This document shows, piece by piece, positions 38,201 to 47,340 of a stretch of DNA of 64,000 nucleotides. Made by a program: the position numbers and the translations under genes. Numbering within the stretch: the first letter of the stretch is position 1; each line of letters starts with the position of its first letter. Source of the stretch: Castanea sativa (Eukaryota; Streptophyta; Magnoliopsida; Fagales; Fagaceae); the NCBI RefSeq assembly GCF_040712315.1, contig NC_134015.1, positions 21,205,614 to 21,269,613 of the forward strand. The letters are read 5' to 3'. Below the pieces are notes generated by a model. It was not told the DNA's origin. It made no database searches and was given only the letters and a program-made list of their open reading frames with translations.

Positions 38201-41200
38201 TATGCCAAAATATAAAATTTAATTAATTATTTAATTGCCGTGTCCACGCCGTGTCGTGTCCTTGTTTTTCAAAAATTGCCGTATCACCGTATCAGTGTCC
38301 CTGTCGTGTCCGTGTCGTGTCCGTGTCCGTGTCCGTGCATCATAGATCAGAAGTCTCCTGGACATTTTTGAAATAAATGGAAATGGACACTTTTCTGTGC
38401 CCAAAATGTTTCTGAAAAGTTTAAAGCTTGAATCTGTGCAACACTGCAGTCATAAATTGGCACCAGTTTATATATATACATATCATAGGTATTGGCGGTA
38501 TTTATTTCCAGTGGTCATTAAATTGGATTGAAGATGACCTTATACTAGTCAGTGTTTTCATGAGTTATTCATTCACTTGTATCTCAGATTAGAGCCAGAA
38601 CCCATGTCAGCTTTCTCTTGTGGTGTTTAAGTTTTCATGTCAACTCAATTTATGATTCTTGTTTAGCATTGCATGTTCTTTTTTTCTTTTCTGCTCCCAT
38701 TTGTTTGCTGTCTCAGTTAACCTTTCCTAGTTTGTGAATTTATTGCTCATGCACAGGTTGTATGAGGCTTGTGAAAGAACATCTTAATTGGGGTAAAAAA
38801 ACAGAGCTGAAAGCGGAGGTTCTTCGTGGGATAAAGGAGATCGGAAGTGTACTCTATTGGATGGGACTTCTTGATATTGTGTTGGTTAGTGTCCTAAACT
38901 CTTCATGGCAATAACTATTTCTATGTATTTCAAACTGAAGTATATGCAGTAAATATTTGAGTTAAACTAATACATTAGAACTTCTCCTAGAGATTTGTAG
39001 GAAACACACAAACACACATCAATTTTATACTTTACTGTTCAGTATATCTGTGTTTTTCTATTCATTCTCGGGCTTCTTTTAAGATACAAGATTTTACAAT
39101 TAATTTTTTTATTGGTAAGATACATGCACCCGATGAATCTTGAACCCACAATCTCACTCCACCTAGCACTTACAAGGACAGGAGGTGCCAGTTGAGCTAG
39201 AGCTCATTGGCTTGTAATATTTTACACATAATTAATGCATTGAAATGAATATATAAGTAATAAAGAGTTGCCCATCCTAGAAAATAATTGAGCACAATTA
39301 ATGTTGCTTCTTGGGTCTCTCTGAATCAAGTGATAAGTCCCAATCCTGCTGGGTTCATATGATCTTTCCAAAAATCCTGAGTTGGTTTAATGTTAGAACT
39401 TTATGGTGATATCGCTGGTGAAATGCTGGCTGCTTGAGTGTGCCAGAAATCTACCAAATTCTGGATATACCTGGTTAAAGTTTTGTTTCAAGAACCTGAT
39501 GAACCAAAAGTTTGTTTGATTCTGCTGTCTACAGTGTAAAAAAGCCTTTTCTTGTTAGTTGGTTGCTTATTCAACAACTGATGGTCAGAAAGCTTCATAC
39601 AGAAGTAAATTTAGAGTGGCTAGTCATCATCTAAAGTTATTTTGAATTTTATCTTGGATTTAAGAAGTGCACAAGTTTTCAAGGTTTTTTCTGGACCTGT
39701 GTCCATGACTTTTCTGATTATATTATTTAGCACTTCATCTCCAGGTCTTTTTTGTTACAAAATTTCTGGTTTGTAGATTAGTTATCAGATAAGCCTGATG
39801 CATCTGATAACATTGTTAGTACAGCTAATATATTTGAATGAAGATAAGTTGCTTTGAAGGTTCCGTCCCGAAGCTGACTAGTACCAGTAATTTAATCTGA
39901 GACATAAACGGTGCTTGGCTGATGAATATTTTATGCCCTAAGTTCTCATTTTTTGATAGTCAAACACTTTTTGCTTTACCAGAACTGAATCACTACAAGT
40001 GGAGATGGAAATTTTGGACTGAATGTTCAACCGAGGACTTGATTTTCCCAGTCTTCTGCCTTCCATTATAGTTGTTTGCTCCTTTGGATCTTAATGTGGC
40101 TGTTATGTTCTTGTTGTCGTTGTTATTCCTTGCTACTAAGCATTCTTTGTTGTTGCAGTGGTTATTGTTGTTGATATGGTTGGGTGGGTGGTGGTGGTGG
40201 TGGCTGTGTTTTCTGTTTGGGTGCGGGACTGAGGGCAATTTCTCGAAACAATAAAGGGCTGTGAGAGGGGTGATGCATTGAGAATCAATTGCATGAGCCA
40301 ATACCTTTCTTGCTCATGCTGTTTTATTTTATGAAAAAATAAAATTCTAAATGAGGATAATGGAGAAGGTAACTTTTAACTTTTTAGCATGGGATGAGAT
40401 TGGGCAAAAGAAAATTGAAAAATTCATTCTGGTATGGAGTGAACAAAACTCAATTATGTACATTAATAAGGTTCATATACGATTTACTCTACAGAAATAA
40501 ACCTTTCATTTTAACATTGAGGTGTTTTATCTCAGATTTTATATTTAGGAAAAAAGTTATTATGCCTGATGCAGGCTAATCTTATTGATTTTGTTCGTCT
40601 TATTACTGTGTATCTTATATGAGTTGTCAATGTTTCTAACTGCTCAATTTTTAATATTAGATCTAAAAAAAATCTTTCATGCTCAACAGAGAGAAGTGGA
40701 TACCATGCATTTCATGCAAACGGCCCCGTGGCTTGGTTTCCTTCCTGGTGCAGATGGGCAAATATTGTATTCTCAAGATGGTGGAGATAGCCCTATTGTT
40801 AACCTCTTTAAATCTGCCACTGCCACAATTGTGTCAAACCCCACTTGTCCACATCCAGCTTCATTCCAGACCTTATCAAAACAGGCAGAAGCTGCAGGTA
40901 CACAATTGCACATCCTCCTAATCTTACTTTGATATAATGCCATTTATATGTAGGTATAACAGAACACATGCCAGTTCTATTATATACAACATACAGATCA
41001 CACCTGTATCGGTTAGAAGTCAAATATATGCTGTTTGATGCCTGTGATGCAGTTCTGACAGTTAATGTTTATAATGATTTATTTTTCCTTTTCTTGGTGT
41101 CTCTTGATCTTCTGAATCTTTACTTGCTGCTAAAACTGATTGGATCACAAGACTTAGTTATTGTAGAAATATTTGTTTTCCAGCGCTAGTAGGGGAACCT

Positions 41201-44200
41201 CTTGTACTGAAAGCAAGCTCGGGAAAATGGTCAGAAGCCAACAAATGTGTGAACGAAAAATCTTAATTTATTCAAATTGGCTTGAAGAAGTTGATTACTA
41301 AGAAATATGAATAATGATGGCATTTAGTACAGGGTGTAGGTGGGGAATGAAAGGGAAATATGAAGCAAATTTCTGAGGTTCTTTTCACACTCAGGACTAT
41401 CATGCTCTGTTGTTGTCAGAACTACTGTGATCCTGGGTTTTTCATATTTAAACTTTGTCCTCAATAACATTAATGAGTAATGCTACAACCACAAACTTTC
41501 TTACAACAGTTTGTAAAACTGTTGAGGTGCCAAATTCTTATTGGTTCTTATTTGGGCCCACCATTTACATCATTTTTTACTTACCTATAACCATTCACCA
41601 CATCAGCAATATGTAAAAAAGCTTGTAGCTCTAACATTGTCCAATATTAATTGCACCTTTGGAATAAAATCTATTAGGGAAAAGCCCTAAAATTTCCAAA
41701 ACCTTGTTTCAAATTTTGTTGTTTGCATTGCTTGCACACTTGCTGCTTTTGACATTACAGAATTTTTGCTTGTCACCTTGAAGAACTTCTACATGTTCCC
41801 CAAACAAAATCTCCTTTCCTAGAGTCGTAGATTTTGTTGTCCTGCATCGGTGGTTCTTTTCTGCTTTCTTTATGGGTGGGTTTGTGATCTTGCTTGTTTT
41901 TTCTGTCCTTCCCTTCTAACTTTTTAGATTATATTATTAACTTTGCTTTATCAAACGATCTTTTTTGTATTCTTCTTGTGCGGTTGGATTGTGGCAGTGA
42001 ATTTGGCTATGGTGTCCTGGGCTTCGGTGTTTTAAGCTGTGCGGCAACAAGCAGTAGTGAAGTAGTATTAAATTGGGATGGTCAGATTCCAGGTATTTGG
42101 GTCATGAATGGTTTTAGGCTGTTAATGGTAGTGTGGAGGTAGTGGAGGGCATCAGTGCATGGGTGTGTGGCCATGAGAAACAGAGCAGTTTTTTCTGGTG
42201 TAGGGGCTATGTTGGTGTCTGGTTGTTTGGGATTGGTGGATTTGGTGGCAATCTGGTGGCAATTTTTTTTTTGTTTCTCTTTAAAATAAAATAATAATAA
42301 TAATAAATAATAACTGGTCCAAAATAGTATAAAATTAAAAATTATGGTGAAACATCATTGTTTTTGATACATTACCAGTTTGGCATTCAAGGGTTAATTA
42401 CAAGTTTTGATACTTGAGGGATCAAAACAATAGCAGCCCAATAGTGGGAGGGATCAAAATGTATTTTAGCCTTTCTATATATTTTTCCCTAAATGTGAAA
42501 TAGATAAAGTTGGGCCAGCCACAGTCTAAATCCTATTTTCAGGACCGATTTAATTTAGACAGTTCATAAAAAGCGATACAAGATTAAGGAAAGGCCCCTG
42601 CCACCTGAGTAGAGGGTAATGGAACCTCACTTGAATTACTACTACAGAAAAAGAAGATATTTTGGTTGATGTCACCCTTTACAAAGACTTGTCCAAGTTT
42701 AAAAGGCATATAATTTTTAAATTATAGTAGTATGGGTTGGGTCAATTTCTTAGGTTAATCTTGCCAATCTAAACTCAAGCTTCAAAAGATATAGCACCAG
42801 TTCAACTCAACACATGAAAAATTAATCTGTTTTGGTTGGATTTTATTAGATCGAAATTTATTGAATTGGTGGGTTAAAGGTTAAAAGTTGAAAGCTAGCC
42901 CTTTTTACGTCTGCTTTTTAATAAATCAAATACTAGCAAGTAGCAACCCCACCTATCATTTCTTTATCCATTAGTCATACCCACTTATCTCTTAGTTGGT
43001 TCCTTCTTATTATTTTGTCTCTTCTGAGTGGCCATATCCATATGAGCTAAGCAAATGCTTTTTAATGGAACCTCACTTGAATTACCACTACAGATAAGTA
43101 AGATATTTTGGTTGATGCCACCCTTTACTCAAAGACTTGTCTAAGTTTGGCCCTGGTCCAAAGTACCTTGTTTGTAAAGTTAAGTAATTCTACATTCCTA
43201 TTTGTGAATGACTGAAAGCAAAATAAAACAAACAAAATGGGGAGAAAAAAAAAGGTTGTGATCTGTGTTTTCAAAATTCCATTGCTATTCATGGAAATAT
43301 AATCTCTTTACTAAAAGAATTTTGCCTTTAATAGTCATTACATTTATGATTTACCATTGCCTGTAGGTGTCACATCTCTGTCATTTTCCCAGTTCTTGTT
43401 TATTGCTTTGATGGCTCCTGATTAAGGGTTTAGATGTATTCCTTTTGTTGCAGATCTTTTATACAAGGCCAACATGAATACTGGAAGCGTGCTGGAATAT
43501 GCCCTTGCTTTTACAAGTGCAGCATTGGATAAATATTGTAGCAAATGGAGTAATGCTCCAAAGACAGGATTCATTGACATTACAACTTCAAAGGATTTCT
43601 ACCGAATATATAGTGGCCTTCAAATTGTAAGGAAGTACACGCCTTGTTTTTCACTGACATCACCTGTAGTTGGTCTGACTGTAACTTCCTAGGTTTATCT
43701 ATGCATTAGTTGCTTTTCAAAAAGGACATGTGTTGAGTGTGCCTTAAATTTCTCGATTTAGTTTAAATAATTGAAGGGGGTCTATTGTAATATCCAGACT
43801 GCAACAGTTTCAAAGTAAAAATGGAAATACATAATGCTTTTTGTCCGACATTTTCATGGTGTCTCATTAGCTTTTTGGTATTTTATGGTTTTTGTTCTCG
43901 GGGGCATTAACTGGTATGTTTCAGCCTGATCTCAGTTTGGCCAAGATACAAGTTGTATTTGGCTTATCAATAGAGAGACCAGCATCTTAAATGATCATGT
44001 CAAGTTGTAACCAACATAATGATTCTCACTCCTGGAAAAAAATTTACTAAATGAATTCAGATTACAAGAAGTTCCATCTTTTTCTATATTTTCTTTCCAC
44101 CTGTGATAAAAAAACCAACCATGTTTGTGAGCTAAAAGTAATAATTCCGCCCCAGGATCAGGAATCCTGCAATTATGTCTTGATTGAAATGGTTGAGAAC

Positions 44201-45031
44201 AAAGCTTCAATGAATCATTAATTTTGTCATTACCTCGGTTCTAGGAATATGTGCATATTTGAATATCTTGTTTTTCTGCTAACTTGTTCTAGTTCTTGTA
44301 CTTCATAGGGATATCTAGAAGAGACTGTTCAAATACAATCAAACAATCATGAAGAGCTTGGTGATTCAGTTGCTTGGGGTGGTTGCACCATAATATACTT
44401 GCTTGGGCAACAGATGCATTTTGAGCTTTTTGATTTTTCATATCAAGTCCTCAATGTTGCTGAAGTTGAAGCTGTATCAGTAACACAGACACATAAAAGT
44501 GATAAAAGTCCTCATTTTGGCCAGGTAAATATTTATATGTCTTGAACTTACTGTTCTAGACCACTCGAGATGGTGGAGGTTTGTGGAGCCAAAATACTTG
44601 TGAAATCACTTTTCTGTTTATTTTACTGTATCTTCGTTTTAGAGAAATCTTGGCAGTACCAAGGTTCATGTGCTCTAAAATAAGTTGTAATTTTTGTTTT
44701 CCATTGTTATTATTATTATTTTTCTTCTATAGAACCCAGTCAAGTATAAATTGGAAAACCGCAGAAGTTCTGGCATTCTAGTTTTCTTTTCTATTTCTTT
44801 TGTGGTGTTTATGACTGCATGTTTCTTTTAAACAAGGGATGGGAAGCACTGTTGGAAGCAATGAAGAAAGCAAGGAGGTTGAACAATCATGTATTCTCCA
44901 TGCTGAAAGCTCGTTGTCCTCTCGAGGAGAAGACAGCTTGTGCTATCAAGCAAAGTGGTGCCCCTCTGCATCGGATTAAATTCGAGAACACTGTCTCTGC
45001 CTTTGAAACACTGCCACAGAAGGGAGCCTGA
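8182..45031 (+). CDS. PIR: PIR/SRA1 (CYFIP-like) subunit of the SCAR/WAVE complex, 30 exons
   Basis: The product is the plant CYFIP/SRA1 homologue. In the cytoplasm it sits in the SCAR/WAVE complex with NAP1, SCAR, ABI-like and BRICK1, binds active ROP/Rac GTPase and thereby triggers ARP2/3 actin nucleation (known from Arabidopsis PIR/PIROGI). Coding exons: 8182-8235, 8351-8423, 11486-11550, 11760-11837, 12448-12567, 12655-12725, 12857-12949, 17033-17102, 17304-17368, 17748-17943, 18070-18221, 19612-19705, 19826-20041, 23514-23725, 25543-25690, 28072-28240, 28325-28401, 31350-31520, 32645-32721, 32813-32915, 35032-35151, 35253-35396, 36121-36270, 36536-36679, 37070-37157, 38757-38884, 40690-40897, 43454-43626, 44309-44524, 44837-45031. 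They sum to 3870 nt, or 1289 residues plus TGA, close to Arabidopsis PIR. The start [20 protein letters not shown] and the end (ETLPQKGA) match the family. An N-terminal Rac-binding region (DUF1394/CYRI-like) precedes the large CYFIP/FragX_IP region. No frameshift or internal stop was found. All introns are GT-AG except intron 11 (AT-AC). Confidence 0.96.
9298..9691. repeat. tandem duplication, about 202-bp unit, two copies
   Basis: Both copies begin ACCAATTTTAGCCATTTAAT (9298 and 9500) and run through AATAACCTAA, a TCTTATAAAAAAAACCTAA block and an ATGAATAATTACATAAAATAG block. The two differ by small indels in homopolymers and some substitutions. It is AT-rich, non-coding and lies in PIR intron 2. 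Confidence 0.85.
10850..11240 (+). pseudogene. possible LINE zf-RVT-region fragment
   Basis: Translated pieces resemble the C-terminal zinc-binding region of plant LINEs. A CFLCG cysteine pair lies near 11000, and the tail [15 protein letters not shown] near 11180-11225 corresponds to the common IWxERNxRxFE block. Frames are broken and the match is short, so the call is tentative. Confidence 0.4.
11981..12041. repeat. (TA)n microsatellite
   Basis: About 30 consecutive TA units in PIR intron 4. Confidence 0.95.
13540..14380 (-). pseudogene. LINE fragment, RT thumb to zf-RVT region
   Basis: On the minus strand, broken frames read [19 protein letters not shown], then [20 protein letters not shown] with [14 protein letters not shown], then [16 protein letters not shown] and KAPQRVSFF. 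This is the same block order as the intact frame at 26451-27770, so it is a decayed relative in the opposite orientation. Stops and frameshifts separate the pieces. Confidence 0.85.
14700..14908 (+). mobile_element. LINE 3' end with A tail
   Basis: A T-rich 3'-UTR-like sequence ends TTACTTATCA followed by about 14 A. The same terminal motif closes the LINE at 26451-27893 and the fragment at 16580-16895. No coding remnant was identified in it. Confidence 0.6.
15875..15909. repeat. (CA)n microsatellite
   Basis: About 17 consecutive CA units in PIR intron 7. Confidence 0.95.
16094..16176. repeat. compound (TAA)n/(TTA)n palindromic tract
   Basis: A run of about a dozen ATA/TAA units switches directly to about the same number of TTA/ATT units, so the whole 80 bp can fold on itself as a perfect hairpin. 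TTTA units follow at about 16177-16190. Confidence 0.9.
16580..16895 (+). pseudogene. LINE 3'-terminal fragment
   Basis: A frame at 16640-16700 reads [12 protein letters not shown] and continues after a shift as [11 protein letters not shown]. This is the LPLCxLWxIWxERNxRTF block that ends LINE zf-RVT regions. The fragment closes at TTACTTATCA and an A-rich tail. Confidence 0.7.
16992..17012 (+). repeat. 21-bp duplicate of the start of PIR exon 8
   Basis: ATTCACACAAGTCAGCATTC(A) occurs here and again at 17036-17056 inside exon 8, offset by 44 bp. The upstream copy lacks an AG acceptor in front of it and is intronic. Confidence 0.9.
17183..17226. repeat. poly-T followed by poly-G tract
   Basis: About 20 T, then AACCC, then about 19 G, in PIR intron 8 (17103-17303). 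The G run could form a quadruplex. Its exact length may be affected by sequencing. Confidence 0.85.
17369..17747 (+). other. U12-type GT-AG intron (PIR intron 9)
   Basis: The donor reads GTATCCTG (U12 consensus GTATCCTTT). A perfect U12 branch-site sequence TTCCTTAAC lies at 17730-17738, with the branch A about 10 nt from the AG at 17746-17747, the spacing expected for U12 introns. There is no pyrimidine tract between branch site and AG. The flanking exons join in frame as ...RVN-N-VEDILQ. Confidence 0.85.
17605..17685 (+). mobile_element. partial SINE-like sequence
   Basis: It contains GGTTTTGGGTTCAAGACACA (pol III B-box-like) followed by CTGGATGCAAGTGTAACTAAC, the layout of tRNA-derived plant SINEs. 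Target duplications were not found and the 5' part is unclear. Confidence 0.45.
18645..18844. mobile_element. MITE (hAT-like), about 200 bp
   Basis: Terminal sequences GGTCTATTTGGATA and TATCCAAACGGAGGC are imperfect inverted repeats. The interior (CTGTAGATAAAAGTAAAA, then CATGAATAGTACCAAAAAGTGCAG) is shared with the split copy at about 58990-60133. Target duplication is not certain. Confidence 0.7.
19470..19548 (+). mobile_element. partial SINE-like sequence
   Basis: GGTGGGTGAGGTCATGAGTT followed by CGACTAGGCGCATGTATAACTTAAC resembles the B-box part of the SINE-like copy at 17605-17685. The B box is mutated. Confidence 0.4.
20401..20663. repeat. direct repeat pair of about 70 bp
   Basis: The copies at 20401-20470 and 20594-20663 share TTACCAATTG, CCAAAAGCTTAAG and GAATTTAAT...CATAATTCTAACA. 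Relatives occur near 31000-31050 and 47890-48060. Between the copies, 20563-20592 reads as the complement of a B-box-like GAGTTCAATCCC. The family is not identified. Confidence 0.65.
21040..21140 (+). pseudogene. LINE zf-RVT fragment
   Basis: The frame [20 protein letters not shown] corresponds to the LWKxIWKxKxPxRVxFFxW block that opens the LINE zf-RVT region. Flanking sequence is not recognisable. Confidence 0.6.
22537..23290 (+). pseudogene. Ty1/copia gag remnant
   Basis: The frame begins near 22537 and includes [20 protein letters not shown], a copia gag (UBN2/retrotran_gag) N-terminal pattern. After a shift it continues [20 protein letters not shown]. Near 23203-23290 another frame is rich in GGRGNRG/GGHGNRG, as in the C-terminal part of such gags. 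Stops and shifts make it dead, and no protease, integrase or RT follows before PIR exon 14. Confidence 0.75.
23726..25542. other. PIR intron 14
   Basis: It contains a TTA/TTG microsatellite (about 23735-23770), the complement of the LINE 3' motif TTACTTATCA plus A run (about 23841-23858), a short TA run (about 23991-24008) and the SINE at 25290-25413. The remainder is unassigned. Confidence 0.7.
25290..25413 (-). mobile_element. SINE with 12-bp target duplication
   Basis: A 124-bp minus-strand element. It starts with a T-rich stretch and TAATTGGTAAGTA and ends with the complement of an A-box region (CAATGAGCTATAGCTCAACTG). It is flanked by a perfect CTTTGTGATGAC at 25278-25289 and 25414-25425. 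It shares its ends with the copy at 39103-39212, which has a better B box. It resembles Au-type plant SINEs. Confidence 0.8.
26451..27893 (+). mobile_element. 5'-truncated LINE with an uninterrupted 439-codon frame
   Basis: One open frame from about 26451 to the TAA at 27768-27770 covers the end of reverse transcriptase ([30 protein letters not shown]), the thumb/connection block ([40 protein letters not shown]) and the zf-RVT region ([52 protein letters not shown]). The 3' UTR is T-rich and ends TTACTTATCA plus A run near 27893. The catalytic RT core and endonuclease are missing, so this is a truncated insertion. Lack of stops suggests it is younger than the other LINE scraps here. It lies in PIR intron 15 on the sense strand. 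No clear target duplication was found. Confidence 0.9.
27930..28025. repeat. tandem repeat, about 47-bp unit, two copies
   Basis: AAGAATTCTTTTTTGATGGA... (27930-27975) and AAGAACTCTTTTTAGATGGA... (27978-28025) both continue CAKATGTACA and end ATATRCATATAAT. They lie just upstream of PIR exon 16. Confidence 0.8.
29573..30471 (+). mobile_element. 0.9-kb non-autonomous DNA transposon (MULE/hAT-like), copy 1
   Basis: Termini CATAGTTGTCAAA and ...GCTAACAACTATG are inverted repeats. CAAACACC flanks both sides (29565-29572 and 30472-30479; CAAACACCC if the border shifts by one). Both ends carry arrays of GTATCGTATCG-type motifs (29618-29645; 30312-30455) around an AT-rich core without an ORF. A second copy in reverse orientation lies at 59064-60000. 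Confidence 0.8.
30581..30999. mobile_element. Tourist-like (PIF/Harbinger) MITE, 419 bp
   Basis: The element runs from TGGCCTGTTTGGGAGTTTA to TAAACATCCAAACAGGCCA, inverted repeats with few mismatches, with TTA on both sides (30578-30580 and 31000-31002). The purine-rich left part (GGAGAGTAGAGG...) pairs with a pyrimidine-rich right part (CTCCTTCCCTCTACTCTAC), so much of it can fold. Confidence 0.85.
31521..32644. other. PIR intron 18
   Basis: It holds a GT microsatellite (about 32339-32360) and an inverted-repeat MITE (32391-32513). Nothing else was recognised. Confidence 0.75.
32391..32513. mobile_element. short inverted-repeat MITE
   Basis: GGCATACATTTATCATCTATTTTAGG is matched by CCTAAAATGGTTTACTAATGTATGCC at the other end; the interior also pairs (GAAATTGAAAAAG with CTTTTTCAATTTC). 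It is related in layout to the copies at 34559-34692, 49784-49917 and 50002-50147. Confidence 0.7.
33690..34040 (+). pseudogene. LINE RNase H-like domain remnant
   Basis: Frames read [20 protein letters not shown] near 33708-33770, which corresponds to the SLGNPGxAGxGGxxR start of LINE RNase H domains, and [15 protein letters not shown] near 33980-34025, which corresponds to the closing xNxxADxLAKxG motif. The middle is frameshifted. An A run near 34270 may be the 3' tail. Confidence 0.65.
34559..34692. mobile_element. short inverted-repeat MITE
   Basis: GGCATTAGTTAATAATCCATT pairs with AATGGATTGTTAACTAATGCC. The interior carries the family tag AGTGGTGTCAAAACTTTC. Confidence 0.75.
35397..36120. 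other. PIR intron 22
   Basis: A 724-bp AT-rich intron. No repeat, ORF or RNA recognised. PIR intron 24 (36680-37069) likewise holds nothing notable. Confidence 0.7.
37360..38345. mobile_element. 1-kb DNA transposon with CCGTGTCC/CCGACACG-rich ends
   Basis: It is flanked by perfect ATCAGAAG duplications (37352-37359 and 38346-38353). Ends CTGGGTTGCACCGACACG and the complement of the right end (CTATGATGCACGGACACG) match at most positions. The left 200 bp is packed with CGACACG, GGTGTCCG and GTATCGG motifs, and the right 120 bp with CGTGTCC repeats. The core is AT-rich. Open frames in the GC-rich left part (37328-37860) are low-complexity and unrelated to any protein. It sits in PIR intron 25 (37158-38756). 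Confidence 0.8.
38053..38097. repeat. tandem repeat, about 22-bp unit, two copies
   Basis: TTGGTTTGTACTCTAAACAT is repeated directly, inside the 37360-38345 element. Confidence 0.85.
38885..40689. other. PIR intron 26
   Basis: It contains the SINE at 39103-39212 and a short (GGT)n stretch at about 40182-40203. The rest of the 1.8 kb is unassigned. Confidence 0.7.
39103..39212 (-). mobile_element. Au-like SINE
   Basis: On the minus strand it reads GAGCTCTAGCTCAACTGGCA (A-box region), then TGTGGGTTCAAGATTCATCG (B box), then TGCATGTATCTTACCAAT and an A tail. This layout matches tRNA-derived Au-type SINEs of plants. It shares ends with 25290-25413. No clear target duplication was found. Confidence 0.75.
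40898..43453. other. PIR intron 27
   Basis: It has a MITE-like stretch at about 41478-41640 (GTAATGCTACAACCACAAACT at one end, AAGCTTGTAGCTCTAACATT at the other) and an 85-bp direct repeat pair (42618-42700 and 43064-43148). The remainder, including a frame at 41894-42142, has no recognised content. Confidence 0.65.
42618..43148. repeat. direct repeat pair, about 85 bp, 446 bp apart
   Basis: Both copies (42618-42700, 43064-43148) read AATGGAACCTCACTTGAATT, then ACTACAGA, AAGATATTTTGGTTGATG, CACCCTTTAC and AAAGACTTGTC. The segment between shows no coding remnant. Confidence 0.85.
43627..44308. other. PIR intron 28
   Basis: A 682-bp intron with no recognised repeat or RNA. Intron 29 (44525-44836) is similar. 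Confidence 0.7.
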
Positions 45032-45710
45032 GTTTACTGGTTCTTGTAAGTTGTAACTTATATCCCTTTTTTCCTTCTTTTTTATTTTTGTTATCAAACA
45101 AGTAATATGTGCCGGTTGGGATTGAAACGTAATGACTTGATGAAGAAATGTTTAAATGAAAATGCATATTTTTAGCCTAATCAAACTTGTGGGAATCATG
45201 GATGCATACCATTTTTATTTGACCTGTGTTGACATTGGATTAGTATTTTCTTCTTCTGACTTTTAGGGTTAATTTCAGAAATCCATCTGAATTATGGGTA
45301 CTTGCACTTTGCACCCCAAGCTACGAAAACTTTGAAGCACCATCTCAATTGTAACAAATCTTACAAATCTCATCCTACTGTCTATCTAGATGTTAGTTTA
45401 ATGGTTACATGCTTTGCACACTGATAAACAGTACATCTCTGGATCTTTGTTTTATATTATCCAGCAATTGTTTTACTACAGATGAGAACTTTTAGTTCAA
45501 CTGACCCAGCTAGCAGAAAAGCTGTGTCATACCAGTTATCTACTTATCTGGGCCTGGTAATGATGGACTAAGTGATAAGATATGAGATGTGGGTTTTTAT
45601 TTCAATTTTCTCTGGTCTACTCTACATGCTTTCCTCCAGGTCAGAAGGGAAGGCTCCAAGGATATTTAATTATTGCCGTACTCTAGAAGGAAACATATAT
45701 AAAAATGACG

Positions 45711-47254
45711 TGATTGCATGTTGTATGATTTTTAAGCATTTTTTGTGAAGTTCGTAACATAACAAAAATACTTCACTTCAATGGATCACGGGCGGTGGGT
45801 TGGACCTTTCGGTTTCTTATAATAATAATAATAATAATAGTAAGTGTAAACATCTGCAAGATAAGGTGGAATGGCAACTGAAGTTTACTAATGGATAATA
45901 CTTTCCAAATAGAGAGCAACAAAAACAGTTTTTCACTTTTTTGCATAGAACAATATGATGAAAATTAGCTTGCCATCTTCAGTTTTTCACTTTCTTCCTA
46001 TTAGCTTTGTGTTAGTGCTCATTAAACTTCATTAAAATAATATTATAGCTCGGGAGAGGCTAGGAGCTACCGTGGTTTCACCCAAGTAAGGAAGTCACGA
46101 TGGTCACCTCCGTCTAAGTTTATAGTTAGTTGTATTGAAGCTTCTTTCAAATTAGCTTGCAATAATAATAATAATAATAATAAAAAATTCTTTTTCCTAA
46201 AAAGAGGAGCCTAAAAGTATTGAATTTTAGCGCGTTAATCTTTTTAATTAAATTCAAACACAAAAGTATTGAATTTTAGTTTTCTTTTGTCAATACAATC
46301 ATGCATTTGAATTTGATTGAAAAACGTATTATAATCAATTTAAGGGATTGTACCTAACCTTTTAATCAAAATTTTTTTTCTTTTTAATTTTTTTTTAATC
46401 GCGTTGCCATTGAATACCCAAACACCGTCATTGACATTGAAACCCATAGCCACGTTATCCTATCCAGCCACCTCCGTTAATCTCATCTTCAAACTGAAGT
46501 CATAGCCTCGCTAACCCATCTCCAATCCTCTTTTTTTTTTTTTTTTTTTTTCATATTAAATTAATTCACCTCCAATCTTTCTTACCTACCAAACGCATAT
46601 CGCATACCAAACAAGCTACCGATGCCTTCGATTTCTCAAGAGAAAACAAGCCAGTCCCTAAATCCCCCACCCAGACCCCAAAATCACTCAGTTACCATTT
46701 TGTTGCCCCTAAACAAGCCTCTCCAATATAGGCAACCAAACTAGGTCTTAAGAATATTCAACAAACTCATACCAATAAGAACAAACTTTTCACTCCAAAT
46801 CAGTTTGGAAAATTATCCTCCAACCCATTACTTGGTCATTCAAAAAACCATTTACAGGTATAAATTGGTCATTCAAAAAACCATTTACATGTTTAAGTCA
46901 CAATGCTCATAAATTTATTTGAATAGATTAAAATTCTATAAAAAAAAAATAATGCTCATAAATTTATTTGAATAAGCCAAGTCACATGACATATTATACG
47001 GGTCATATGATTAAAAATATACGTGCATAGTGGTTTGACCTACTTTTACGTGAATAGGATGAAACAAATTTCAGTAATAGAAAATGAACAATGCTAGTAG
47101 CTTAGTACTACAAAAAATTATATAACTTTTATTATAACTCACAACTTGATGAGTTGTGGCAAATTTTTTTTACTCTTTTTTTTGTCCTAGCATTTTTCAT
47201 ACAAAATAGGAATTCTCTTTCTCCCACCAGCTCATAAGGCTTCAAGGATATATG

Positions 47255-47294
<40 letters not shown>

Positions 47295-47297
47295 TAT

Positions 47298-47340
<43 letters not shown>

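Noticed and set aside
40072..40301. frames rich in Trp/Leu or Asn/His around 40.1-40.3 kb
   Set aside because: They arise from GGT and TTGTTG simple repeats within intron 26.
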